Below are positions 19,046 to 26,418 of a stretch of 64,000 bases of DNA, in pieces. A program made the translations under genes and the position numbers. This DNA is from Marinobacter halotolerans (GTDB taxonomy: Bacteria > Pseudomonadota > Gammaproteobacteria > Pseudomonadales > Oleiphilaceae), in contig NZ_VMHP01000001.1 in NCBI RefSeq assembly GCF_008795985.1, positions 992,001 through 1,056,000 of the forward strand. The letters run 5' to 3'. Numbering within the stretch: the stretch's first letter is position 1; each line of letters opens with the position of its first letter. The notes beneath the pieces are model-generated. The model made no database searches. It had not been told where the DNA came from and saw only the letters and a program-made list of their open reading frames with translations.

Positions 19046-20269
19046 ATGTCACCAAGCAAAGTGTCAGCCGGCAAACGGTCAATGGGCAAGTGGCTGTTCT
19101 GGTTGCTGTTCGGTGTTCTGGCGATCGCCCTGATGATCGGCGTGCTGCGGCCTGAACCGGTCTGGGTCGATGTGGCAGAGGCCAGGCGCGGCCCTATCGA
19201 GGTCACGATTGCTGAGCAGGGCACGACACGGGTGAAAGACCGATTCGTCGTTTCCTCTCCCGTCACCGGTTTCCTGCATCGGCTGGAATTTCAGGTAGGA
19301 GACGAGGTAATTCCCGGCGAGTTATTGACCCACGTGAACCCTATGCCGTCCGAAATGCTTGATGCCCGCAGCCGCGCCGAAGCCCAGGCCCGGGTGGCCG
19401 CCGTCCAGTCAGCACTCAATTCGGCCCGCCAAAAGGTCAGCGCCGCCCGTGCCGATGCCGAATTCGCAAACAGCGAATATCAGAGGCTTCAAAGCCTGGA
19501 GAGCTCACAGTTTGTTTCCAGAGAACGGCTGGACGAAATCAAAACGGCCCTGACTCGCGCCAGAGCGATACTTCGTTCGGCGGTGTTTGAAGAGGAAGTA
19601 GCCTCTCATGAGCTGGCCGGGGCCCGCACGCATCTGGAAGTCTCGGCGGCACGGGCAGCCGGCGAGAAACCTGCCGAACAGGTCGCCCTGCGCTCTCCGG
19701 TCAACGGCGCAGTGCTGGGCATCATGCGTAAGAGCGAGGGCATTATACAGGCCGGGGAAGCCATACTGGAGCTTGGCGATGCCGGCGCCCTGGAAGTGGT
19801 CGTGGATGTATTGAGTTCCGACGCAGTCAGGCTGACACCGGGCACACTGGCCAGACTCCACGGGTGGGGCGGAAGCCCGTTGAATGCGGTGGTTCGTCGA
19901 ATCGAACCGGTGGGTTTCGAAGACATTTCGGCCCTTGGCGTGAAAGAACAGAGGGTACAGGTCATTCTGGACCTGACCAGCCCAAGAGCCGACTGGGCCA
20001 ACCTGGGCGATGGATATGCGGTCGATGCCGAGTTCATTCTCTGGTCATCTGAAGACAGCCTGCAGATTCCCGCCTCATCGTTGTTCGTGACAGATGGTGC
20101 GTCGTTTGTTTTCGTAATCGAAGACGACACGGCACACGTTACACCCGTAGAAACGGGCAGGAGCAATGGCCTGAGCACCGTCATCCTGGATGGCCTCGAC
20201 GAAGGTGATAAAGTCGTACGTCATCCCAGCCGTGAGCTGGAGGATGGTGATCGAATCCAGGTCAGATAA
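19046..20269 (+). CDS. HlyD/MacA-type periplasmic adaptor (membrane fusion protein)
   Basis: The adaptor of the exporter, 407 residues. One N-terminal transmembrane helix (residues about 15-33) is followed by a lipoyl/barrel-sandwich half, a coiled-coil hairpin rich in Ala, Arg and Glu (residues about 105-205), the second lipoyl half (RSPVNGAVLGIMRKSEG) and beta-barrel domains. Start ATG at 19046 with GAGGAG upstream. The gene order ATPase-permease-adaptor is the reverse of macAB. Confidence 0.88.
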   Translation: MSPSKVSAGKRSMGKWLFWLLFGVLAIALMIGVLRPEPVWVDVAEARRGPIEVTIAEQGTTRVKDRFVVSSPVTGFLHRLEFQVGDEVIPGELLTHVNPMPSEMLDARSRAEAQARVAAVQSALNSARQKVSAARADAEFANSEYQRLQSLESSQFVSRERLDEIKTALTRARAILRSAVFEEEVASHELAGARTHLEVSAARAAGEKPAEQVALRSPVNGAVLGIMRKSEGIIQAGEAILELGDAGALEVVVDVLSSDAVRLTPGTLARLHGWGGSPLNAVVRRIEPVGFEDISALGVKEQRVQVILDLTSPRADWANLGDGYAVDAEFILWSSEDSLQIPASSLFVTDGASFVFVIEDDTAHVTPVETGRSNGLSTVILDGLDEGDKVVRHPSRELEDGDRIQVR

Positions 20270-20355
20270 ACCGGCCAGGTCTGGTAAGCTTGGACTCTCG
20301 GCGAAAAGCGATGCTCTAGCTCGCAAACCTCACGACATGACGAAAGGAAGCCAGA

Positions 20356-20844
20356 ATGACCGCACGCAAGCGCCCGGTAAGTGCATCTGCCATTGAGGGA
20401 CACGTCTACAAAGTATTTCCAAACGACATGAACTCCCATCAGACGGTATTTGGCGGGATGATCATGTCAAAATGCGACCGCCTGGCGCTGGTCGTGGCAG
20501 AACGTCATTCCGGCTGCGTCTGCGTGACAGCGGCAGTGGACTCCATCCATTTTCGGGCACCCGCTAAAGGTAACGATACCCTGCTCTTCAGTCTCTCACT
20601 GAACCGGAGCTGGGGATCATCCATGGAAATCGGCGCCCGTGTTGAGGCCGAAAACAGCTACACCGGCGATAGCCGCCACATTCTCTCCGCATTCTTTACC
20701 TTCGTGGCGCTGGACGAGGACGACAAACCTGTTGATGTACCAGCTGTGGAACCGGAAACTGAAGATCAGAAACGGCGATTCGAAAATGCGGAAATCCGCC
20801 GGGAGGGGCGACTGGAAACCCGCAAAAAACTGAACGGACGTTGA
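20356..20844 (+). CDS. Hotdog-fold acyl-CoA thioesterase (YciA/BFIT type)
   Basis: A 162-residue single-hotdog thioesterase that should hydrolyse acyl-CoA. The conserved start of the fold is seen as VFPNDMNSHQTVFGGMIM, with the catalytic Asn/His-containing loop, and VTAAVDSIHFRAPAKGNDTL follows. The charged C-terminal tail (RRFENAEIRREGRLETRKK) is usual in this branch. Substrate preference cannot be read from sequence. The gene stands alone, 86 bases after the adaptor. Confidence 0.85.
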   Translation: MTARKRPVSASAIEGHVYKVFPNDMNSHQTVFGGMIMSKCDRLALVVAERHSGCVCVTAAVDSIHFRAPAKGNDTLLFSLSLNRSWGSSMEIGARVEAENSYTGDSRHILSAFFTFVALDEDDKPVDVPAVEPETEDQKRRFENAEIRREGRLETRKKLNGR

Positions 20845-21127
20845 CCAGAAAGCGCCCTCAAACAGTCACACCCCTCTACAATCTATGTCTTGTGTCGGCA
20901 GCCTTTACATGCAAAGACCTGTGACAGACGCCCCTTAGCTCTAACCGCCTGAAATGACTCAAAGTGCCTGAATTGGCACGCAACATGAATAATTTCCGAG
21001 AACGCTCCACCTGTTCACTCGTCTTTGCAGTGACAGGGACATGACTGGATCCAGACGTTCCAGCCTTACCAGAATTTACTGAAAACCAAGCAGTACGTTT
21101 TCCGACACGAACTCAAGGAGAGTCACC
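20845..21127. other. Intergenic region upstream of the Fap-like cluster
   Basis: A 283-base stretch with no ORF I would call. Apart from the TTGGCACG element at 20973 and a ribosome site (AAGGAG at 21115-21120) before the regulator, I see nothing definite in it. Confidence 0.5.
20973..20988 (+). promoter_or_regulatory. Half-matching sigma-54-like element upstream of the VpsR-like regulator
   Basis: TTGGCACGCAACATGA has a perfect -24 box (TTGGCACG), but the -12 box reads ATGA instead of TTGC, so it may not work as a sigma-54 promoter. The same octamer occurs in the better element upstream of the repeat-protein gene at 26419-26435, which is why it is listed. Confidence 0.3.
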
Positions 21128-22504
21128 ATGGAGGAAAAACGACCGCTCGTTTGGTTGTCGGCGGACTATTCCGGTTCAGCAACGCGAGATATTTTACTGC
21201 CCGGATGGCAGGTGATTTCTGTTGCTATTTCGGCTCAGCGTCTTCCGGGCGGCATCTCCGGCTGCAGTGCGCGAGTTGGTGTGCTTGCCCTCAGCGACAT
21301 TTCCAGGTCCCAGCTAACGCTGGCGCAGGGCTGGCTGGAAGCACTTCAAGTTGAACACTGGGTAGCCATTCTTGAGCCCGAACAGATTGAAGACCCCGAG
21401 GTGTGCAGACTCATCAACCGCTATTGCGGGGATTATCATACCTTTCCGATTCAGCCCGACCGGCTGCAAGCAGCACTTGGCCATCTATGGGGCATGTCGG
21501 AACTCCAGGCTCGGGCTTTCCACAACAAACCAGCGAGCTATCAGGAATTTGCCCTGGAGGGCGAATCCTCTGCTGTCACGCAGACAAGAGAGCTGCTTGG
21601 CCGGTTTGCACACACCGAGGAACCCGTTCTGATCTACGGTGAAAGTGGCACCGGCAAGGAAGCGGCCGCAACATTCATTCACAACCACTCTTCTCGCAAG
21701 CGCAAACCGCTGGTTGTGGTCAACTGCGCAGCCCTACCCCTTTCCCTCACCCAGAATGAACTGTTCGGACATGAAAAGGGCGCGTTTACCCATGCCATGC
21801 GTTCACAAAAGGGAAGAATTGAAACCGCCGACGGTGGCACTCTTTTACTCGTCGGTGTTGATGAACTCATATCAGAACAACAATCGGCCATTCTACGTTT
21901 CCTTCAGGAAGGCCAGCTCGAGCGTATCGGTGGTAGTCATCCCATTAAGGTGGATGTACGGGTAATCGCAACCAGCACGACCCCTCTTGACCAATTAGTC
22001 GCGTCTGGCAATTTTCGCAGTGATGTTTTTTACCGCCTCGGAAGTTTGCATGTACTCCTGCCTCCTCTGCGTGACCGAAAGGAAGATATTCCTCTGCTGG
22101 CAAACCGGATCCTTGCGGCAGCTGCACCTTCCATCGGACCAAAACGGCTCGCGGACACAACCATAATCTACCTTGCCAAGCACCCGTGGCCGGGGAACCT
22201 CAGAGAGCTTCAAAACCGGCTGCGTCAGGCGATTGTGCTAGGGCAGGGTCCGCTCATTGAACCGGTTGACATGGGGTTTGGGCTGGCTCCCGTCAACAAC
22301 CACAGCCGGGAAGAGGAGCTATCCCTGAGCGCCTTTCGCTCCCAGGCAGATCGCCAGGCGATCTCGGTAAGTCTGGCGCTGGCGAACAATAATATTTCTG
22401 CCGCAGCACGACTGCTTAACATCTCGAGGGTCTCGTTTTACCGACTGATGGAAAGGCATCAGGTCATCCACAGAATGTCGGTTCGGCCTTTGAAGAGTGA
22501 TTAA
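21128..22504 (+). CDS. VpsR-like AAA+ transcriptional regulator with degenerate Walker B and GAFTGA motifs
   Basis: A 458-residue protein with the layout of a sigma-54 enhancer-binding protein. It has an N-terminal receiver-like domain of the VpsR type (residues 1-135), an AAA+ domain (145-375) and a Fis-type helix-turn-helix (SAAARLLNISRVSFYRLME). Walker A is intact (GESGTGKE, 171-178). The sigma-54 contact loop reads GAFTHA (218-223) instead of GAFTGA. The Walker B region reads LLLVGVDEL where the family has LFLDEIGEL, so the Asp-Glu pair for ATP hydrolysis is Val242-Gly243. VpsR of Vibrio cholerae is similarly degenerate and, as I recall, acts with sigma-70 and binds c-di-GMP. The next gene follows after 13 bases, and the convergent amyloid-like operon is the probable target. 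Confidence 0.85.
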   Translation: MEEKRPLVWLSADYSGSATRDILLPGWQVISVAISAQRLPGGISGCSARVGVLALSDISRSQLTLAQGWLEALQVEHWVAILEPEQIEDPEVCRLINRYCGDYHTFPIQPDRLQAALGHLWGMSELQARAFHNKPASYQEFALEGESSAVTQTRELLGRFAHTEEPVLIYGESGTGKEAAATFIHNHSSRKRKPLVVVNCAALPLSLTQNELFGHEKGAFTHAMRSQKGRIETADGGTLLLVGVDELISEQQSAILRFLQEGQLERIGGSHPIKVDVRVIATSTTPLDQLVASGNFRSDVFYRLGSLHVLLPPLRDRKEDIPLLANRILAAAAPSIGPKRLADTTIIYLAKHPWPGNLRELQNRLRQAIVLGQGPLIEPVDMGFGLAPVNNHSREEELSLSAFRSQADRQAISVSLALANNNISAAARLLNISRVSFYRLMERHQVIHRMSVRPLKSD

Positions 22505-22517
22505 TGGAGATTTACCC

Positions 22518-23597
22518 ATGTCGACAAAAATGCTCAGCTTCGTTTCGCTATTAGCGGTAGCAATAACTCCGGGACTAACTGAAGCCGCACAGGCGGACAA
22601 GGACACTATCTCAACGGATCGCAGTACAGCGATAAGTGCCCCTAAACAAGACCACGACCCCGCAACAGACATTGCCTCCATCACCGCCGACCGGGGCATC
22701 GTTACCCGGCCAGGCCGGTTTTCTATCGAGCCATCTTTTTCCCACGCCCACAGCAACTCAACGGCAGTGGCCATTGAGGGTTACACGGTTATCCCTGCCC
22801 TGCTGATCGGACTGATCAACATTTCGGAGATACAGCGAGATATTTTCGTTGGTGCCATGTCACTGAAATACGGATTTACGAGCAAATTCGAAGCGGCGAT
22901 CCGCGTGCCCTACCTGAGCATCAACGAGGATCTAAGAGAGCGTGAGGTGTTCCAGGGCACACCGGTGGACACACTTCGTGAATCCTCTGGCGAGGGTCTT
23001 GGCGATGTCGAGATTTCCGCTCGCTACCAGTTAACCGATGGCTTGGCGGGCTGGCCCTACGTCATTGGCGGGCTGCGGGTGAGAGCGCCAACCGGAGAGG
23101 GCCCCTACGACGTAGACCAGAGGGTCATCGAGGATAATCAGGGCAATCCGATTGGCATCGAACTGGAAAGTCGGCCGACCGGCTCGGGTTTCTGGGCCTT
23201 CGAACCCGGACTCTCATTTATCTATCCGACAGACCCGGCCGTGCTGTTCGGCAACCTGAGTTATGTCTGGACCCTCAAAGAGGAGCAAGGCTTTGAAAAC
23301 GGAGGCACGGTCGACCCCGGCGATATCGTACGTTTTGGCTTCGGGATGGGGTTCGCCTTTAACGAACGCACTTCGTTCAGCCTGGGCTATGATCACTCCG
23401 TTATCCGGAAAACCACGTTCGAGAGGAACATTGATCTTTTTGAATCCAATTTCGACCGAATTCAGATCGGATCGCTGTCATTCGGGTTGTCCCAGCGCCT
23501 GACGCAGTCCACATCCCTGAGCCTGACGGTAAGCATTGGCGTTACTGAAAACGCGCCCAACAGCGAGATTACTCTCAAGCTTCCGATCAATCCCTAG
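22518..23597 (+). CDS. Outer-membrane beta-barrel protein of the Fap-like cluster
   Basis: A secreted 359-residue protein from the ATG at 22518 (GGAGA upstream). It has a signal peptide (ends near TEAAQA) and a short polar N-terminal region. Long alternating beta-strand patterns follow, of the kind seen in Phenol_MetA_deg-type or transporter-type outer-membrane barrels (FSIEPSFSHAHSNS, FEAAIRVPYLSIN, GDVEISARYQL, RFGFGMGFAFNERTSFSLGY). It ends in a strand, as barrels do. In Pseudomonas Fap systems the barrel FapF exports the fibre subunits; this protein occupies that place, but the usual FapF coiled-coil N-terminal domain is not obvious. It is cotranscribed with the regulator and ends 18 bases from the convergent operon. 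Confidence 0.65.
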   Translation: MSTKMLSFVSLLAVAITPGLTEAAQADKDTISTDRSTAISAPKQDHDPATDIASITADRGIVTRPGRFSIEPSFSHAHSNSTAVAIEGYTVIPALLIGLINISEIQRDIFVGAMSLKYGFTSKFEAAIRVPYLSINEDLREREVFQGTPVDTLRESSGEGLGDVEISARYQLTDGLAGWPYVIGGLRVRAPTGEGPYDVDQRVIEDNQGNPIGIELESRPTGSGFWAFEPGLSFIYPTDPAVLFGNLSYVWTLKEEQGFENGGTVDPGDIVRFGFGMGFAFNERTSFSLGYDHSVIRKTTFERNIDLFESNFDRIQIGSLSFGLSQRLTQSTSLSLTVSIGVTENAPNSEITLKLPINP

Positions 23598-23615
23598 GGA
23601 GGAATCGAGAATTTC

Positions 23616-24113
23616 TCAGCGGCCAAGCAACTGGATCAATTGATCACTGAACCGGGCCGGGAGCTGATTCCCGATTCCCAGATTGTTCAGTTCGATATTC
23701 AGCTGATGCATATTCTGTATCACAGTGCCATCAAGGCTGTTCTGAACTACCGTCATCCAGCCGCTTGGGCCCGCCATGCTACTGGCTATCCGCGCCTCGC
23801 CGCTGCGGCTCGCGCTGATCACCTCCAGTACGGTTTCCATCTGGTGGTCCAGCAAATGGTTATTGCTGGGCTGGTTCAGGTTGGGGATGGTCAATCGATT
23901 GATCACCAGGGTGTCACCGTTAATACCGACGATCTGCTCCAGACCAATACTGATCTCCAGATTATCCGTCAGGAAGCCGCCCCGGTACTCTGAAAGCTCT
24001 CCGTCACTGATCGGGTCGACTCCGGGATTCAGTTCGGCCCGTGCAACCGTCGATAAGGTCGCGCAGGCTATAGCCAGCAATGCGACCACAGGCATCCTGC
24101 CCTTCATGATCAT
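23616..24113 (-). CDS. Small secreted protein with Sec signal peptide and double-glycine motif (Fap-like cluster)
   Basis: 165 residues from the ATG at 24113, which overlaps the stop of the C39 peptidase gene (TGATG) and has GAGGGA six bases upstream. The signal peptide ends near VARA (residue 26). Residues 35-46 read ISDGELSEYRGG, matching the LSxxELxxxxGG leader motif recognised by C39 peptidases of bacteriocin exporters. The C-terminal part contains WMTVVQNSLDGTVIQNMHQ (residues 119-137), similar to a segment in the other two small or repeat proteins of the cluster. I propose a minor fibre subunit or nucleator, cut after the GG by the neighbouring peptidase. The exact function is unknown. 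Confidence 0.7.
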   Translation of the reverse strand: MIMKGRMPVVALLAIACATLSTVARAELNPGVDPISDGELSEYRGGFLTDNLEISIGLEQIVGINGDTLVINRLTIPNLNQPSNNHLLDHQMETVLEVISASRSGEARIASSMAGPSGWMTVVQNSLDGTVIQNMHQLNIELNNLGIGNQLPARFSDQLIQLLGR

Positions 24114-24805
24114 CACCATTCCCTCGTGGAGGGCCAGTATGGCAGCGTGTGTCCGAGGGATGGCCCCCCGAGGCCTTTCTGCAATGGCGCCCGGGCCACC
24201 TGGGGCCAACGGCCATCATCGAGAAAGTGATCGCGCCCCCGGTCAAGATGATTGCGAATAACGAAGGCGGTGCCATCCCAGTACTCGCTGAATTCTGAGT
24301 GAGAATAGATTTTCAGACCCCGGGCGGGGTCTCCTATCAACACCTCGTTTTCACTGATGCCTTTGATCAGCACGAAATGACGGAACCCCTCAATGTTCAG
24401 CAACACAATCATCGGCAGGCGAACCTTCTCCCTGAGCCCGACCAGGGGCAAACGGAATCCATCGGCCTCGTAACCTCTGGATGCCAGGTAGCGTTTCATA
24501 TCGAGCATTGAGAACCCATGCCGGCGCACCTTGTCCTCATCTGCCAACGCCAGCATTTCAACGAAAACATCATGCTCGCTGACCTGATCCTCGTAATGAA
24601 AGCTCAATAACGAGGCGACCGCAGCGGAGCCACAGCTGAAGTCATACTGCTGTCGCAGGACACTGTCGAATCGCCGGCTTTCGAAACTGTTCACCGTAAG
24701 CCGGAAATCACCACCAATACCCGGCACCATGACCGAGCCGGCAAATGCGGTGGACCATAGCAGCCCGGCACTCGCGCAAACCGCGACAAGAACCTTCCTG
24801 GTCAT
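24113..24805 (-). CDS. Secreted C39-family cysteine peptidase (FapD-like)
   Basis: 230 residues with a Sec signal peptide (ends near STAFA, residue 22), so the enzyme is periplasmic or outer-surface and is not fused to an ABC transporter. The papain-like C39 signatures are present: Gln52 and the nucleophile Cys58 in RQQYDFSCGSAAVASLL, His143 in FRHFVLIKG, and Asp159 in GDPARG. FapD of the Pseudomonas functional-amyloid operon is the closest role I know. It lies between two small secreted proteins bearing double-glycine-like motifs, its probable substrates. The last 45 residues form a charged tail outside the peptidase fold. Confidence 0.82.
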   Translation of the reverse strand: MTRKVLVAVCASAGLLWSTAFAGSVMVPGIGGDFRLTVNSFESRRFDSVLRQQYDFSCGSAAVASLLSFHYEDQVSEHDVFVEMLALADEDKVRRHGFSMLDMKRYLASRGYEADGFRLPLVGLREKVRLPMIVLLNIEGFRHFVLIKGISENEVLIGDPARGLKIYSHSEFSEYWDGTAFVIRNHLDRGRDHFLDDGRWPQVARAPLQKGLGGPSLGHTLPYWPSTREW

Positions 24806-24817
24806 GGCCCACCTCCG

Positions 24818-25168
24818 TCAGTGATTAATCAGTATGTTGATCTGGGTACTGTCCTGAATGACAACCTGGTTACCGGTATTCTGGATAACCGTGGCAATCC
24901 CGCTCATGTTTCCGAAGGCGTTGTCGGAAATGCTGTTATCACCCGTGACAACGTTACCCGACAGCAGGTTATCGGACACATTCGCGTTTTGCTGGTTATT
25001 GTTAATCTGCAGCTGCAGCGGAACCCCCTGGCGACCGCTTGAGTCCGCCAGCTGATCCGCCGACATCGGTGCGACATCCAGCCACTCCTCGGCTGAAACA
25101 AATCCCGCTGCCGCGAACAATAACGCCAGCAAGGCAGCCTTCAGTTTCCTTCTGATGACGTAACCCAT
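24818..25168 (-). CDS. Small secreted protein with FapC-like QN motif and double-glycine-like site
   Basis: 116 residues from the ATG at 25168 (GGGAG upstream). The signal peptide ends near FVSA (residue 26). Residues 35-46 read MSADQLADSSGR, at exactly the same positions as the double-glycine motif in the 23616-24113 protein, with Gly-Arg in place of Gly-Gly. The rest is rich in Asn and Gln (QLQINNNQQNANVSDN) and ends with IATVIQNTGNQVVIQDSTQ (residues 91-109). This composition and the SG...N-GN...Q spacing are like curlin or FapC repeats, so it is probably a minor amyloid or nucleator subunit. It is the second gene of the operon after the repeat protein. Confidence 0.7.
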   Translation of the reverse strand: MGYVIRRKLKAALLALLFAAAGFVSAEEWLDVAPMSADQLADSSGRQGVPLQLQINNNQQNANVSDNLLSGNVVTGDNSISDNAFGNMSGIATVIQNTGNQVVIQDSTQINILINH

Positions 25169-25187
25169 GGCAGTTCTCCCGGAATAA

Positions 25188-25217
25188 CCGGGCCGCATCC
25201 TTTTAGATGCGGCCCGG
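25188..25217 (-). terminator. Strong intercistronic hairpin after the repeat-protein gene
   Basis: A perfect 12-base-pair stem (CCGGGCCGCATC with GATGCGGCCCGG) and a 6-base loop lie between the first and second genes of the operon. On the transcribed strand it is followed by TTATT, a poor U-run. It may act as a partial terminator or as a 3'-end stabiliser, so that the first gene is made in excess over the downstream genes, as expected for a major fibre subunit. Confidence 0.6.
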
Positions 25218-25222
25218 ATTCC

Positions 25223-26323
25223 TTACTGGCCGGTGGACAGGTTGGACATTACACTGACGTTCGCCTGTGTAACGTTGCCATTGCCTGCATTCTGGGCAAA
25301 AGCGCCAACACCGGTGAAGTTCGCTGAACCGCCAGAGATTTCGTTGCGGTTCCGGGCATCGGTGTAGGACGCTCTGCCATTGGCATCGCCGTAGGTAGTT
25401 GAAGAGCCGGATACACTGCCGTCCAGATCAGCGTTGTTCAGGAACACGTCCAGATCCAGAGCCAATGAGTTATCGGAGCTGTCGTTTCCGCTGTCGGAGA
25501 TAGTGGTATTCCCGCTATCGGCAATGTTGGTTGAGTTGTCGGAGCTGTCATTGCCACTATCAGAGACGGTGGTATTTCCGCTGTCCGCTACATTCGTGGA
25601 GTTGTCGGAATTATCGTTCCCGCTATCCGCGACGTTCGTGGAATTATCGGAACTGTCATTCCCACTGTCCGCCACATTCGTGGAGTTGTCGGAGTTATCA
25701 TTTCCGCTATCGGCCACGGCGGTGTTGCCGCTGTCAGCAACATTCGTGGAGTTGTCGGAGTTGTCATTGCCGCTGTCGGCAATCTTGAACGAGTCGTTCA
25801 CACTGGTGCTGTTATCGGAGTTGTCAGAGTTATCCGAATTATCACTGTTATCGGAATTGTCCGAGTTATCCGACATGTCATTGCCAGCGTCGGCGATCTT
25901 GAAGGCATCGCTCACATTGGTGCTGTTATCGGAGTTGTCTGAATTATCAGAATTGTCCGAGTTGTCCGACATATCGTTCCCACTGTCCGCAATCTTGAAC
26001 GAATCAGCGACGTCGGTGCTGTTGTCGGAATTGTTGTTCGCACTGTCCGCAACATTCGTTGAGTTATCGGAGCTATCCGTAGAGTTGTCATTGCCACTGT
26101 CCGCGATCTTGAACGAATCAGCCACGTCAGTGCTGTTGTCAGAGCTGTCAGTGGAGTTGTCGTTTCCGGAGTCAGTGTTGCCGGATTGGTCGTTGTTGGC
26201 GGTTGAGGTGTTGTCCGCATTGGTATTCGGATCTCCATCTCCACCCTGGTCCGCATAGGCAAAACCGGAAACGCCCATTGCCATTGCGATGGCAGCTGCT
26301 AGCAGTGTTTTTTTTGTGTTCAT
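25223..26323 (-). CDS. Secreted Asp/Asn/Ser-rich repeat protein, candidate major fibre subunit
   Basis: 366 residues from the ATG at 26323 (AAGGAA upstream, and a clear signal peptide ending FAYA at residue 24). An upstream in-frame extension to 26461 has no signal and overlaps the promoter. Residues 51-286 are almost only Asp, Asn, Ser, Thr, Gly, Ala and Val in degenerate SDNSTNVADSGND units, interrupted four times by SFKIAD-type sequences (residues 71, 109, 141, 179). The last 80 residues are non-repetitive and contain TGVGAFAQNAGNGNVTQANV (residues 337-356), resembling the FapC repeat. The mature protein is very acidic and should be disordered or calcium-binding outside the C-terminal part. 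The repeats differ in synonymous codons, so the protein pattern is selected and not just recently duplicated DNA. Confidence 0.75.
   Translation of the reverse strand: MNTKKTLLAAAIAMAMGVSGFAYADQGGDGDPNTNADNTSTANNDQSGNTDSGNDNSTDSSDNSTDVADSFKIADSGNDNSTDSSDNSTNVADSANNNSDNSTDVADSFKIADSGNDMSDNSDNSDNSDNSDNSTNVSDAFKIADAGNDMSDNSDNSDNSDNSDNSDNSDNSTSVNDSFKIADSGNDNSDNSTNVADSGNTAVADSGNDNSDNSTNVADSGNDSSDNSTNVADSGNDNSDNSTNVADSGNTTVSDSGNDSSDNSTNIADSGNTTISDSGNDSSDNSLALDLDVFLNNADLDGSVSGSSTTYGDANGRASYTDARNRNEISGGSANFTGVGAFAQNAGNGNVTQANVSVMSNLSTGQ
25466..26173 (-). repeat. Coding repeat array of the D/N/S-rich protein
   Basis: About 236 codons of imperfect repeats based on the triplet peptide SDN and the 10-14-residue unit SDNSTNVADSGND. 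In the first half the unit is spaced by four FKIAD blocks 32-38 residues apart; in the second half by short GNTTVSD-type blocks. Codon choice varies between copies. The antisense strand stays open for 274 codons only because of this repeat pattern. Confidence 0.85.
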
Positions 26324-26418
26324 GATGTCATTTCCTTTGAAGTTATTGGCTTTTAAGGGATCCGACCCAACCCGATAGCCCTTGGGTAAGCCAAGGTTCA
26401 GACCCGCCAGAACAAAGG

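Noticed and set aside
20973..20988. Full sigma-54 promoter for the regulator gene
   Set aside because: The -12 box is ATGA rather than TTGC, so it is kept only as a low-confidence element.
25466..26173. Possible CRISPR-like repeat array
   Set aside because: Units are imperfect, in frame and code for a secreted protein; there are no unique spacers of constant length and no cas genes.
25434..26258. 274-codon open frame on the plus strand
   Set aside because: It is the antisense of the D/N/S repeat. Its Leu/Ser/Glu repeats are a by-product of the codon pattern, with no ribosome site or signal peptide.
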